64,000 nt of DNA from Clostridium cavendishii DSM 21758 (GTDB taxonomy: Bacteria; Bacillota; Clostridia; Clostridiales; Clostridiaceae), in assembly GCF_900141845.1 (NCBI RefSeq), contig NZ_FQZB01000007.1, forward strand, positions 124,001 through 188,000. The letters run 5' to 3'. The notes beneath the pieces were generated by a model that saw only the letters and a program-made list of their open reading frames with translations, did not search any database and had not been told where the DNA came from. The translations under genes were made by a program, and so were the position numbers. Positions 34,922 to 44,937 of the stretch are shown here, piece by piece. Numbering within the stretch: position 1 is the stretch's first letter; every line of letters begins with the position of its first letter.

Positions 34922-37087
34922 GTGAAAAATATAAAATTTACAAAAGAAAATATTATGCTCACATTGATTTTGATTTTATCAACAATATTGAATTTTAGTA
35001 ACTTGGGTATAGAAGGATATGCGAATCTTTATTATGCTGCTGGTGTAAAAAGTATGACATTAAGCTTAAAAAACTTCTTTTTTGTATCTTTTGATCCAAC
35101 AAGTTTTGTAACTATTGATAAACCACCTTTAGGATTTTGGCTTCAAGCTATATCAGCTAAAATATTTGGATATAATGGATGGAGTATAATATTACCTCAA
35201 GCTGTAGCTGGTGTCGTATCAGTTGGATTAATATATGTTCTTGTAAAAAGAACCTTTGGAAGTAAGGCTGGCCTTATATCCGCACTATGTCTTGCAGTAA
35301 CACCAGTTTTTGTAGCAGTAAGCAGAAATAATACTTGTGATAACTTACTTGTAGTAACTTTATTAGTAGCTTGTTTATTTATTTCTAAGGCAGCTGAAAA
35401 GGGAAATTTAAAACATCTTTTAATAAGTTTAGCTATTGTAGGTATTGGATTTAATATAAAAATGCTTCAAGCATATATGATATTACCTGCTTTATATTTA
35501 ACTTACCTTTTATCTAATGCAGTATCCATTAAGAAAAGAATAATTCATCTTATAGCTGGGACAGTAGTTTTATTGTTAGTTTCATTTTCATGGGCATGTA
35601 TTGTGGACTTAGTACCAGTCAAAGATAGACCATATGTAGGAAGTAGTACTAACAATTCAGAGCTTGAACTTATAATAGGACATAACGGTTTAGAAAGACT
35701 TGGTATTGGCGTAACTTCTACTAAGGGTGGAGGAGCGCCACAAGGGCAAAATGGGATGATGCCAGGAGGTCCTAATGGATCATCAGAACAAAATACTAAA
35801 GATATGCAAGGACAAAATGGTAACAACAATCAAGGAATGCCACCAATGTCAGGCAAAGATGGGAATATGCCTAGTGATCCACCAAGTGGTATGCAAGCTC
35901 CTAATATGTCTCAAGATGGGAAAGGTATGCAAAAGCCTAATGGAGGCGGGCAGGGAGGAACTTTTGGAGGCCAAGAACAATCAGGTATTACAAGATTATT
36001 TTCAAATAATAGTTTATCAGATCAAATAATTTGGTTATTTCCTCTAGCTGTATTTGGATTCATAGCAGCTGCATTAAAAGAAAAGCTAAATAAAAAAATT
36101 GATAATGAAAGAAAGTTATCTTTAATTTTATGGAGCATGTGGTTATTACCTGAATTTATATATTTTAGTTTTACAAAAGGATTATTCCATCCGTATTATT
36201 TAACAATGATGGCTGCACCAATTTCGGCATTAGTAGGAATAGGGGTAATAGCTATGTGGAATTTATATAATGAAGGAGGATGGAAGTCTTGGCTTTTACC
36301 ACAAGCACTTATGATAAATACTTTAATTCAAATGTTAATATTATCATATAATTATAATACTTCAAAGATTGTTAAGATATTAATTGTAACAGTATTAATT
36401 TTAAGTGGATTATCTTCAATTTTATTTGTTTTAGTTAATGTAATTAAAAGAGATAATATAGGATTTAAAAAATTAGTAATTAGTATTGCTATGATAGGAC
36501 TTTTAGTAACTCCATTAGTTTATTCAGCTACTACAATATTTTATAAAATGTCAGGAACATTTCCAGCAGCTGGTTTATCATTAATATCTAACAAAGAACA
36601 AGGAATAGGAAATATGGGAGAGGCTAATGGTAGTAATGATAAGCTAATAAAATTTTTAAAAAGTCATAAAACAACAGAGAAATATCTATTAGTCACTTCG
36701 ACGACTAACGGCTATGCTTCAGATATAATTATTAAAACTGATGAATCTGTAATGACATGGGGATTTTTTGGAACGGATAAAGCAATAACTTTAGATGAAT
36801 TTAAGAAATTAGTTGATAATGGAGAAATAAGATATGTAATGGTAGGTGGTAATGGTGGAGGAGCAAATAATGAAATTATGAATTGGGCTAAAGAAAATGG
36901 AAAGCTTGTTTCAGAAAGTGAATGGAAAGATTCTAATGATATAAATAATAATATAAGCAATAAAGATGATAATAAAAATAAAGAAAATTTAGATGACAAT
37001 ACAAAACAACAGTTTGGAAATAAACAAGATATGTCTGAACAATTATATGATTTGAAAGATTATACTGATAAAGCAACAAAGAAATAA
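34922..37087 (+). CDS. GT39-like (YkcB/ArnT-type) membrane glycosyltransferase
   Basis: The 721-residue protein has about 11 transmembrane helices and the GT-C layout: the early loop GYANLYYAAGVKSM and TIDKPPLGFWLQAISAKIFG, which contains the usual acidic active-site residue, and a large C-terminal extracellular domain. Between helices, residues about 272-355 form a Gly/Met/Pro/Asn/Gln-rich low-complexity insert (GMMPGGPNGS, GMPPMSGKDG). The tail is Asn/Lys/Asp-rich. It would transfer sugar from the lipid carrier to a wall polymer or protein. The GTG start has GAGGAG 11 bases before it. Function is by family; the acceptor is unknown. Confidence 0.87.
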   Translation: MKNIKFTKENIMLTLILILSTILNFSNLGIEGYANLYYAAGVKSMTLSLKNFFFVSFDPTSFVTIDKPPLGFWLQAISAKIFGYNGWSIILPQAVAGVVSVGLIYVLVKRTFGSKAGLISALCLAVTPVFVAVSRNNTCDNLLVVTLLVACLFISKAAEKGNLKHLLISLAIVGIGFNIKMLQAYMILPALYLTYLLSNAVSIKKRIIHLIAGTVVLLLVSFSWACIVDLVPVKDRPYVGSSTNNSELELIIGHNGLERLGIGVTSTKGGGAPQGQNGMMPGGPNGSSEQNTKDMQGQNGNNNQGMPPMSGKDGNMPSDPPSGMQAPNMSQDGKGMQKPNGGGQGGTFGGQEQSGITRLFSNNSLSDQIIWLFPLAVFGFIAAALKEKLNKKIDNERKLSLILWSMWLLPEFIYFSFTKGLFHPYYLTMMAAPISALVGIGVIAMWNLYNEGGWKSWLLPQALMINTLIQMLILSYNYNTSKIVKILIVTVLILSGLSSILFVLVNVIKRDNIGFKKLVISIAMIGLLVTPLVYSATTIFYKMSGTFPAAGLSLISNKEQGIGNMGEANGSNDKLIKFLKSHKTTEKYLLVTSTTNGYASDIIIKTDESVMTWGFFGTDKAITLDEFKKLVDNGEIRYVMVGGNGGGANNEIMNWAKENGKLVSESEWKDSNDINNNISNKDDNKNKENLDDNTKQQFGNKQDMSEQLYDLKDYTDKATKK

Positions 37088-37138
37088 TTAATATTATTAC
37101 ATGTGAAGTAATAATTTAATTGTATAATTATTTTAAAT

Positions 37139-37192
37139 AGCCCCTATTAACGAGATTTACTATATGAATGTATCTTGTTAGTAGGGGCTTTA
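37139..37192 (+). terminator. Terminator after the glycosylation genes
   Basis: AGCCCCTATTAACGAGAT pairs almost perfectly with ATCTTGTTAGTAGGGGCT across an 18-base loop and is followed by a short T-rich run. Confidence 0.75.
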
Positions 37193-37634
37193 GTATGAAG
37201 TTCAATAATAGTATATATAATGTAGTGTAATTATTTATTAATTTTCTTAAAAAAAGAATAAAATGAAAAAGAATATAGTTTTTTGTAGTTAAAGAAATTA
37301 GTTATAAAATTTTAAGATATATGTTGAGGAAGTGTATAAAATTATTGGATATAATGGTAATAGTTTCATTAAATTAAAATTTAATTCAAAAAAATTATAA
37401 AAACGATGCTTCTTTAATTAAAATACTAGCGCTAAAACAAAAAAAATAGTATTATATAGATAAATAGATAAAAAAATGAAGAAAAAATATATTCAATTTA
37501 TAAATTAATATATTGCAGTGATAAAAGATATTAATAAAGAGTTAGAAATTTATATGATAGAAAATATAATTATAACAATGTTAATAGGAAAAATAATCAG
37601 AATATCTGTATTTTTATAAGGAGAGCAAAAGCAT
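37193..37634. other. Gene-free AT-rich stretch
   Basis: These 442 bases contain no supported reading frame on either strand. I see only AT-rich runs and a ribosome site (AAGGAGAG) at its right end serving the next gene. Confidence 0.6.
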
Positions 37635-38102
37635 ATGTTAAAAGTATCATTTGCTGAATTTATACTAAGAGGTATCCCAGAAACTTTAGTGTTTTTTTTG
37701 GCTGCCTATACTTTTTCAAAAAATATTATTCAATTAAAAAGATATCTACTGTCTAGTATAAGTTATGCTTCTTTAGTATATATTATAAGAACTCTGCCAA
37801 TTCAAAATGGAACAGTATTTATATTAAATTTAATTGGTTTTATATTTATATTAGTAGGTATAAATAAATTTGATATTATAAAATCTATCAAAGTGAGTAT
37901 TTGTGTATTACTTATTGAATTCTTATGTGAAGGAATAAATATTTTAGTTATTCAACTTGTATTAAAAGAAGATATAAATAAGATATTTAAAAGTCCAATG
38001 TTAAAAATTCTATATTCAATGCCAGCGTTACTGCTTTTAGGTGTAGTGATAATACTTTATTATATTAAATTGAAGAAAAGAAAAGAGTTAAAACATATTT
38101 AA
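37635..38102 (+). CDS. Small integral membrane protein of unknown function
   Basis: This 155-residue protein has four predicted transmembrane helices (about 8-27, 38-54, 58-76, 120-145 with another weak segment near 85-105) and a basic end (KLKKRKELK). It resembles the N-terminal membrane part of clostridial sensor proteins but lacks any kinase domain. The ribosome site is good. It lies 160 bases before the GGDEF/HD-GYP gene, so a shared signalling role is possible, but I cannot name a function. Confidence 0.65.
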   Translation: MLKVSFAEFILRGIPETLVFFLAAYTFSKNIIQLKRYLLSSISYASLVYIIRTLPIQNGTVFILNLIGFIFILVGINKFDIIKSIKVSICVLLIEFLCEGINILVIQLVLKEDINKIFKSPMLKILYSMPALLLLGVVIILYYIKLKKRKELKHI

Positions 38103-38261
38103 TATTATTAGTTATATTTTGTTTAAAATTAATAGAGTTTGTATATATAGTCTATGTATGGAGGCGTATTGTGGCAAGTTTTTACCATTATAAGATTAGG
38201 ACATAACAATGAGTAAAATGGATTTTTTTAAGCAGATATTAATATAAGGTAGTAAAAAGAA

Positions 38262-39965
38262 ATGAAAAAAATTGATGATAAACGTAAACAGATAAATAAT
38301 ATAGTTTCTGTAGTAAAATTAGCCTCTTTACTGTTTTCAGGAATGGGAATTTTTAATTTTATTATTAATAAGTATAACATTACGAGAGAAAATTTAAATT
38401 ATACACTTACAATGTGGATGATTATATTTTCTATACTTATTTTAATCCTAATTTATGCAATATGGGCTTTTTCAACTGCATATAAATTTAATGAAAAATA
38501 TGTTGATAGAATTCAAGTAATTGAAAATTTGTTTTTTGTTTGTATATTTTTTGTTGTTCTTTTTCTTACAGGTGTACATGAAAGTGAATTTAAATTTTTA
38601 TTTTTATTTATAATAATAACTTCTACAATACAGGTTGGAATGGAACACGGAATGTTAATAGCAACTATTTCTTCTGTTATTATATTAATAATGGATTTAT
38701 TTTATGGTACTACTACAGGGAAAAACATATATTTTGAAAAAGATTTAATAATAGTAGGTATTTTTATTCTTACATCATGGACTCTTGGACTGTATGTGAA
38801 CATTGAAAGTGAATATATAGAGAGACTTCAAAGTTTAGCAAATAAAGATGGACTTACAGAAGTATATAATCATAGATTTTTTCAAGATGCTTTAAAAACA
38901 AGTATAAAATTATGTGAAGATAATAAAGAATCAATTTCTTTGATATTTATAGATATAGATTATTTTAAACATTATAACGATTTATATGGGCACCAAAAAG
39001 GTGATGAAGTCTTAAAAAATATAGGTGCTATTTTAAGAAGTAGTGTGAGAAAAGAGGATATTGTAGCAAGATATGGTGGAGAAGAATTTGCAATTATACT
39101 TCCAAATACTTTGGAAAAAGATGCAATTGCAATAGCAGAAAGAATAAGATTAAAAATAGAAAATACATATTTTGAGGGTGAAGAAAATCAGCCTAATGGA
39201 AAACTTACAGCGTCAATAGGAATATCAATTTTTCCTGACAAAGCAGATTGTGATGTCGAACTTATAAAAAGTGCAGATGATGCACTTTATAGAGCTAAAT
39301 TTTTCAACAGAAATAGAGTTGAAGCATATTATTCTATATTAGATGAACTAAAAAAAGATATAAAAGATAAAGACACAGAAGAAAAGGATATAGAAATTAT
39401 TACCTCTATAAAAACTTTAATAAGTGTTATTAATGCAAAAGATAAATATACTTATGGGCATATCGAAAGAGTAGTTATTTATAGTAAATTACTAGGTGAT
39501 AAGCTTGGATTAAAGAAAGAAGATAAAAAGAATCTAAGATATGGAGCCTATATGCATGATATAGGTAAAATAAGTATTTTAGAAGATATATTAAATAAAA
39601 AAATGAAGCTTACCAATGAGGAATGGGAAATTTTAAAGCAACATCCTATGAATGGAGTGGAAATTATAAAGCCTGTTGAAGCATTAAACGGTATAACTGA
39701 TTTAATATTACATCATCATGAAAGATATGATGGACAAGGATATCCTTCAGGATTAAAGGGAAAGGATATACCTTATCTTGCTAGGATATTAACGGTTGTA
39801 GATAGTTTTGATGCTATGACATCTAATAGACCATATTCAATAAGAAAAACTCATGATGAAGCGATTGAAGAATTAAAAAGATGTAAGGGGACTCAGTTTG
39901 ATCCTGAGATTACAGATGCGTTTATAGACATTATTACAAAAAATAAAGATATTACTTATTTATAG
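38262..39965 (+). CDS. Membrane GGDEF plus HD-GYP protein (c-di-GMP synthesis and breakdown)
   Basis: The 567-residue protein has five or six N-terminal transmembrane helices (about 15-185), then a GGDEF domain (about 195-350) with the active-site motif YGGEEFAI and metal-binding IDIDYFKHYND, then an HD-GYP domain (about 370-560) with YMHDIGKISI, the second HH pair ILHHHERYDGQGYP and FDAMTSNRPY. GGDEF domains make cyclic di-GMP and HD-GYP domains degrade it, so one protein could set the level both ways. An I-site (RxxD) is not obvious. A terminator follows directly. Confidence 0.92.
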   Translation: MKKIDDKRKQINNIVSVVKLASLLFSGMGIFNFIINKYNITRENLNYTLTMWMIIFSILILILIYAIWAFSTAYKFNEKYVDRIQVIENLFFVCIFFVVLFLTGVHESEFKFLFLFIIITSTIQVGMEHGMLIATISSVIILIMDLFYGTTTGKNIYFEKDLIIVGIFILTSWTLGLYVNIESEYIERLQSLANKDGLTEVYNHRFFQDALKTSIKLCEDNKESISLIFIDIDYFKHYNDLYGHQKGDEVLKNIGAILRSSVRKEDIVARYGGEEFAIILPNTLEKDAIAIAERIRLKIENTYFEGEENQPNGKLTASIGISIFPDKADCDVELIKSADDALYRAKFFNRNRVEAYYSILDELKKDIKDKDTEEKDIEIITSIKTLISVINAKDKYTYGHIERVVIYSKLLGDKLGLKKEDKKNLRYGAYMHDIGKISILEDILNKKMKLTNEEWEILKQHPMNGVEIIKPVEALNGITDLILHHHERYDGQGYPSGLKGKDIPYLARILTVVDSFDAMTSNRPYSIRKTHDEAIEELKRCKGTQFDPEITDAFIDIITKNKDITYL

Positions 39966-39981
39966 TTATAAATATAAATTA

Positions 39982-40014
39982 GAGCCCTTCACGATTTAGT
40001 GAAGGGCTTTATTT
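39982..40014. terminator. Terminator shared by two convergent genes
   Basis: GCCCTTCAC (39984-39992) and GTGAAGGGC (39999-40007) enclose GATTTA, followed by TTTATTTTAATTTTT. It separates the GGDEF/HD-GYP gene from the leftward PAP2 gene. Confidence 0.85.
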
Positions 40015-40571
40015 TAATTTTTATTAAATTTTAAATAGTTTTTTTCTATAATAAGTTTAAAAAGTTTTATTGTAGCAAAGTAGCCAAACAAACCAAGAAG
40101 CATACCTACTAATACATCACTAGGATAATGAACTAATAAATACAATCTTGAAAAGGCAATAGTTATAGCTAATGCGAAAAAGATTATTCTATACTTTTTA
40201 AAAAAATGAGATAGCATAGCAGCACTAGTAAATGATGCTGCAGTATGACCAGAAGGAAAAGAATAACTATTCGGAGGAGTAATAAGTAACTTTACATTAT
40301 CCAAAAATATAAAAGGCCTATTTCTCTGAACAATGTTTTTTATAATTACCTCTCCTAAAAATGAAGTTATTATTAAGGAGCATAAACATAATATACCTAT
40401 ATATCTATGTTTTTTAGTACAAATTAATATTAAAGATATCACAATCCAAAATATACCTGCGTTACCTAGCGAAGTTATAATTGGCATGCTTTTATCTAAA
40501 AAAGGTGTCTTAAAAACCTGTTGAATATCTAATAGTATTTTAAGATCTAAGTTGGTTATAAGATTTATCAT
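40014..40571 (-). CDS. PAP2-family membrane phosphatase
   Basis: The 185-residue protein has about five transmembrane helices and the three phosphatase motifs: KNIVQRNRPF, YSFPSGHTAAS and SRLYLLVHYPSDVLVG with the catalytic His pair. Such enzymes dephosphorylate lipid phosphates; some (BcrC type) act on undecaprenyl pyrophosphate and add to bacitracin resistance. The sequence alone does not separate these from phosphatidylglycerophosphate phosphatases. It is a single gene. Confidence 0.88.
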   Translation of the reverse strand: MINLITNLDLKILLDIQQVFKTPFLDKSMPIITSLGNAGIFWIVISLILICTKKHRYIGILCLCSLIITSFLGEVIIKNIVQRNRPFIFLDNVKLLITPPNSYSFPSGHTAASFTSAAMLSHFFKKYRIIFFALAITIAFSRLYLLVHYPSDVLVGMLLGLFGYFATIKLFKLIIEKNYLKFNKN

Positions 40572-40758
40572 TAGATTTACCTCACTTTAAAAATAATTTG
40601 AAATAATTATAGCATATAATAGACAGTTTTATAAAGTTTAAATATGTAGGTGATGTTTATTATAAATTACAGTATATATATGCTAAGAACTTGAATATAT
40701 AATTTGCAATTAGTATAATAATTGTAAAATGATAATGAAAAATATGGAGTTGGTTGAT

Positions 40759-41253
40759 ATGGGTGATTTTGGGAATGGAATTAACTTAGATTTGGTCATG
40801 ACATTAAGTGAGGCTTCTGAAAAATGGGGTTTTTCAAATGGAGCTACCATTAGAAAAGCTATTGAAAGAGAAAAGTTTAAAAGCTATGAAATAAAAAGAA
40901 GTGGAAATGTGTGGTTAATTACTTATGATGCGATGAACAGAGTTTTTGGTGAACCGAATAAAACCTCAAATGATTATATATTATATTTAGATGATATTAT
41001 TAATTTATATAGAAAATACATAGTAGATGAAACTATAGATTATTTACAATATATATATGATATTAAAGATATTTGTGAAAAGTATATAGATTCAGGAAAT
41101 AAAATAATGCTTAAAAGACGTGTAGCAAAAGATACTATTATAACGGTATTTATAATAAAAACAGAAGATGAATTAGAGAGAATTATATCATATTTTAAAT
41201 TTTCTTTTGAAAAGTTAAGTATCATAGATTGGATTAAAGATAAAATAAAATAA
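40759..41253 (+). CDS. Small helix-turn-helix protein
   Basis: This protein of about 164 residues starts with a DNA-binding-like segment (VMTLSEASEKWGFSNGATIRKAI, then KSYEIKRSGNVWLITYDAMNRVFG) that resembles the excisionase/MerR-like winged-helix type common in clostridia. The rest is helical, with no enzyme motif. I chose the ATG at 40759 because GGAG precedes it by 9 bases; ATG codons at 40729 and 40741 are also in frame but lack a site. Target genes are unknown. Confidence 0.65.
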   Translation: MGDFGNGINLDLVMTLSEASEKWGFSNGATIRKAIEREKFKSYEIKRSGNVWLITYDAMNRVFGEPNKTSNDYILYLDDIINLYRKYIVDETIDYLQYIYDIKDICEKYIDSGNKIMLKRRVAKDTIITVFIIKTEDELERIISYFKFSFEKLSIIDWIKDKIK

Positions 41254-41278
41254 TAAATATAAAAAGTAAAAGAAATGA

Positions 41279-41311
41279 AACCTAGCTTTTCAAAAGAAGC
41301 TAGGTTTTGTT
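41279..41311. terminator. Bidirectional terminator
   Basis: AACCTAGCTT and AAGCTAGGTT enclose an 8-base loop with A-rich and T-rich flanks, between convergent genes. Confidence 0.82.
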
Positions 41312-41312
41312 C

Positions 41313-42368
41313 TTATATAACCAAATTCTCTATGTATAGATCTTTTTCTTTTTTTAAGTCAAGAAATCCATTGTCATCAAGTAAAAGAGGTCTTTCTAAA
41401 TCATTTAGGTCAATTTGGATTATTTTATATTGTTTTTTATTGTTAAGTATTACATTTTCACCTATATAATAGTTCGCTATATGACTTAAAAATGTGTCGC
41501 AATAAGTATAATCAAGCTTTGTAAGACTTTCATCTTTAATAGCTTGTAATGCACTGAAAGGGCCATTAATTTTTTGCGAGTATCTATCTGAGCTAACTTG
41601 GTCAAATAAATCAGCTATAGCTATTATTTTTGATAGTTTAGGAATCTGGTTTTCTTTAGCTTGTAGAGGGTAGCCTGACCCGTCATTTTTTTCGTGATGC
41701 ATAAGTATTATACGACTAACAGCGGAATTTATATATGGGATTTTTTCTATATGTCTATAAGCCACAATAGGATGGGTTTTAAAAATCTCATATTCTTCAT
41801 CTGTTAGATTTCCTTCTTTATTCAAGATATCTTCATCTATTTGGCTTTTTCCAAAGTCATGTAATATCGCTGAATAAGTTAGTAAATTTAAGTTTCTTTC
41901 ATCAAGACCTAACCACTTACCTAATATAAAACTTATAGCAGTTACGTTTAAACTATGTCTATAAATTGTATCATTTTTACTTCCATAGAAAACTATATTT
42001 TTTATAATTATTCCAGGCGAATTAAATTCTGCTTGAACTTTTTTTATAAAAGCTCTTATTTCAACCATTTTAGGAAGGTCTACAGTAGACAAATTATCAA
42101 ATACATTTTCTAAGTTAGAAGAAAATTCGTTAAAGTCTTTTTCAATTTCTTCTACTGTTTTTTCTTTAAGAGTTAAAGCGCTAATAGAATCATTATCTGA
42201 ATAAACCTCTATTTTATCAACAACATAGTTTACTTTTAGTTTATTTATGATTGAGTCTGTAATAATAACATCTTTAGCTAGTAGTATCTTTCCATTTAAA
42301 ACAATATCTTTTGCGGATACCATTCCGATTTTTAATTGATTAACTAGTAATTTTTTGGAAGGGATCAT
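41313..42368 (-). CDS. HD-GYP domain protein (probable c-di-GMP phosphodiesterase)
   Basis: The 351-residue protein has an N-terminal region usual before HD-GYP domains (LKIGMVSAKDIVLNGKILL) and an HD-GYP domain (about 150-300): the HD pair in YSAILHDFGKSQID, ILMHHEKNDGSGYP and IAIADLFDQVSSDR. It has no membrane segment and no GGDEF domain. It most likely breaks down cyclic di-GMP. The ATG at 42368 is preceded by GAGGTG, so the longer frame starting at 42404 is not used. The domain is followed by about 50 extra residues. Confidence 0.88.
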   Translation of the reverse strand: MIPSKKLLVNQLKIGMVSAKDIVLNGKILLAKDVIITDSIINKLKVNYVVDKIEVYSDNDSISALTLKEKTVEEIEKDFNEFSSNLENVFDNLSTVDLPKMVEIRAFIKKVQAEFNSPGIIIKNIVFYGSKNDTIYRHSLNVTAISFILGKWLGLDERNLNLLTYSAILHDFGKSQIDEDILNKEGNLTDEEYEIFKTHPIVAYRHIEKIPYINSAVSRIILMHHEKNDGSGYPLQAKENQIPKLSKIIAIADLFDQVSSDRYSQKINGPFSALQAIKDESLTKLDYTYCDTFLSHIANYYIGENVILNNKKQYKIIQIDLNDLERPLLLDDNGFLDLKKEKDLYIENLVI

Positions 42369-42664
42369 GTTTTCACCTCTTATACAATAATTGATTTTAT
42401 TCAAATTAATAACACAGTTAGCAATATATAATATTTATATATAATTTATCGTATAAATTAAATAGTTCTAAATGGCTTTGTTGCAAGAAAATGTAGATAT
42501 ATAATTTTATTTGCTCAAATGAAACGATTACATGGGTGGTTTCTTATATAGTATAAAATTAAATCTTTAGTTTTTCTTTAGGTTTATTTTTATAAAAGTT
42601 TATATTTGATAGCTATAATTACTATATGGGATTATTTTTATAATAAATAAAAGGAGATAACTGT
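42369..42664. other. Divergent intergenic region
   Basis: About 300 AT-rich bases between the leftward HD-GYP gene and the rightward ABC operon. It must hold both promoters, but I see no clear operator, riboswitch or hairpin. Confidence 0.5.
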
Positions 42665-43588
42665 ATGAATTATAATAATGTACTTGAAGTTAATAATTTA
42701 TGTAAGATAATAGGTAAGCGAAAAATTGTTAATAATGTTAGTTTTTCAGTAAAGGAAGGAGAAATATTTGGATTTTTAGGACCAAATGGAGCTGGTAAAA
42801 CAACTACTATAAGAATGATAGTTGGACTTATAAAAGCTACTAATGGTACTGTTAAAATAAATGGTCATGATATACGGAAGAATAAAGTAAGAGCTTTAAG
42901 TAATATTGGATGTATAGTTGAGAATCCAGATATGTATAACGATTTAACAGGTATGCAAAACTTAAGATTTTATGGAGATTTATATGGGAATATTTCCAAG
43001 GAAAGAATAAATGAAGTTGTAGAACTTATAGGATTAAAAGATCGTATACATGATAAGGTTAAGAAATATTCACTTGGAATGAAGCAAAGGTTAGGCTTAG
43101 GACAAGCTATATTATCAAATCCGAAGTTACTAATATTAGATGAACCAACTAATGGATTAGATCCAATGGGAATGCATGATTTTAGAGAGATAATAAAAAG
43201 TGTTGCAAAAAATAATAATACTGCGGTTTTCATATCTTCCCATATTTTATCGGAAATAGAACTGGTATGTGATAGATTTGCAATGATAAAAGAAGGAGTA
43301 ATCCAAACGGTAGAAGATGTGTCTAAGGAAGTAGAGGATATAGAAAAAATTAAGCTTATAACTAAAGAATGTGATAGAGTAGTAGAAGTTTTTTCAGGCA
43401 AAAGTTTTATTAGAAATGTAACTAAGGAAGCTGATGATGTATTAATTGAAATAGAAATAGGAGATTTTTCAAAGCTAGTAAAAGAAATAGGAAAGAATGA
43501 TATAGATGTTGATGATATATGCAAGGTTAAAGCTACTCTTGAGGATAAATTTATGAGGATAATGAATGGAGGTGAAGCTAATGTTTAA
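42665..43588 (+). CDS. BcrA-type ABC transporter ATP-binding protein
   Basis: This 307-residue ATPase shows Walker A GPNGAGKTTTIRM, signature YSLGMKQRLGLGQA, Walker B LLILDEPTNGLDPMG and the H-loop SSHILSE. The C-terminal extension (about 220-307) is that of the BcrA/drug-export subfamily. It overlaps the permease gene by 8 bases and is followed by a two-component pair, an arrangement often used for self-protection or resistance against lantibiotics and bacitracin. Confidence 0.9.
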   Translation: MNYNNVLEVNNLCKIIGKRKIVNNVSFSVKEGEIFGFLGPNGAGKTTTIRMIVGLIKATNGTVKINGHDIRKNKVRALSNIGCIVENPDMYNDLTGMQNLRFYGDLYGNISKERINEVVELIGLKDRIHDKVKKYSLGMKQRLGLGQAILSNPKLLILDEPTNGLDPMGMHDFREIIKSVAKNNNTAVFISSHILSEIELVCDRFAMIKEGVIQTVEDVSKEVEDIEKIKLITKECDRVVEVFSGKSFIRNVTKEADDVLIEIEIGDFSKLVKEIGKNDIDVDDICKVKATLEDKFMRIMNGGEANV

Positions 43589-44783
43589 ATTAATAAAGAA
43601 TGAAATTAAAAAGATTCTATTGTCTAAAAAATATATAATAGCTATTGGTATATTTCTTATTTTATATAGTGGTATGACATTTTTAAGCTATAATAATGCT
43701 ATGAACTCAAAACCTGCGGAAAGAATAAAATCTAATGAAAAATATATAAAGAATCTTAATGAAGAAAAAAATGATAAGGATATTACAGATAAAAAGAAAG
43801 CTGAAATAGATAATAAAATAAAAGAAATTGAGAACATAAATAAAAATTTACAGTTTCAAATTGAAAATAGTAATCTTAAATGGCAAGATAGGTTAAAGAA
43901 AAATAATGAAGTAATTGAACAAAAGATAAAGGATAATAAAGATGGAGACGAGGCAATTATTCAGTATAAACAAGAGATAGAAGTGAATAACTATAGTTTA
44001 AAAAATAATATAGAGCCTACACCTAATAATAAAGTAACTGCATTTAGTCTTATGCCTAAGGTTAATATATTTACTGGAATGTTAATTATTACAATAATAA
44101 TAGCTATAATATCTTCAGATTTAATTGCGGGTGAATTTACGCCAGCAACTATAAAACTTTTATTAACAAAACCTGTTTCAAGGCAGAAAGTTTTATTTTC
44201 TAAATTTATTGCAGCAATATGTGTATGCACAGTTTCATTTTTACTAGTTAAATTAATTGTATTTTTAATTATTGGAATAGGATTTGGTTTTGGAGATTAT
44301 AGAGAGCCTATGGGAGTATATACAGCTTATATAAATGATAAGAATTTAGTCGCAAAACTGGGGTTTGGGGTTAAACCTGATACTAATAGTTTTAAAATAT
44401 ATTCAGTGTTACAAGCTATGTTATTGAGTGAAGGAATAAATATATTATTCATTATAGCATGTACAGCAGTATGTTTATTAATATCAACGTTAACTAAAAA
44501 AAGTTCAAGCTCTATAAGCATAACAGTTATATTTTTTGTAATACTATCAATTTTTGGAGGTTCACAATTAGCTAATGGACAGAATGGTGTTATAAAGAAA
44601 ATACTTTCAGTTCTATTTACTACTTATAGTAGTGGTGAACTTGTTATTAGTGGTGAAACAAATAAAATGCTTGGCTTTGCTTATGCCAATAATTATTTTG
44701 CTATTGGTATTCTTATAGTATGGATAATTGTATGTTATGGGATAGCAAATATGGTATTTACTAAGAGAGATATTTTATCTTAA
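43581..44783 (+). CDS. ABC-2 type transporter permease
   Basis: The 400-residue protein has one N-terminal helix (about 15-35), a large Lys/Glu/Asn-rich coiled-coil segment outside the membrane (about 40-145), and five further helices (about 160-400). This is the layout of ABC-2 permeases with an extracellular coiled coil. The ATG at 43581 has GGAGGTG 6 bases upstream; an earlier ATG at 43566 overlaps that site and is not used. It works with the ATPase encoded upstream. Confidence 0.86.
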   Translation: MFKLIKNEIKKILLSKKYIIAIGIFLILYSGMTFLSYNNAMNSKPAERIKSNEKYIKNLNEEKNDKDITDKKKAEIDNKIKEIENINKNLQFQIENSNLKWQDRLKKNNEVIEQKIKDNKDGDEAIIQYKQEIEVNNYSLKNNIEPTPNNKVTAFSLMPKVNIFTGMLIITIIIAIISSDLIAGEFTPATIKLLLTKPVSRQKVLFSKFIAAICVCTVSFLLVKLIVFLIIGIGFGFGDYREPMGVYTAYINDKNLVAKLGFGVKPDTNSFKIYSVLQAMLLSEGINILFIIACTAVCLLISTLTKKSSSSISITVIFFVILSIFGGSQLANGQNGVIKKILSVLFTTYSSGELVISGETNKMLGFAYANNYFAIGILIVWIIVCYGIANMVFTKRDILS

Positions 44784-44937
44784 AGTATTTATAAAATATT
44801 TGTGTTAAATTATTAATCCTTGATGAGTAAATTTTGATTTCTTATTTTTCTAAGAGTAAGTAATAGGAAAATGTATAGATTTTGGTATAATGGTAGTTGA
44901 TTACATTAGAAATATATTGGACTTTAGGAGGATTAAG

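Noticed and set aside
35545..35829. Minus-strand frame opposite the GT39-like insert
   Set aside because: It mirrors the Gly/Pro-rich low-complexity coding sequence, lacks a ribosome site and lies fully inside a well-supported gene.
38103..38261. c-di-GMP riboswitch before the GGDEF/HD-GYP gene
   Set aside because: No GEMM core motifs or paired stems are visible in the 160 bases.
42970..43524. Minus-strand frame of 184 residues inside the ABC ATPase gene
   Set aside because: Composition is that of an antisense shadow (Ser/Ile/Leu-rich) and it has no start signals.
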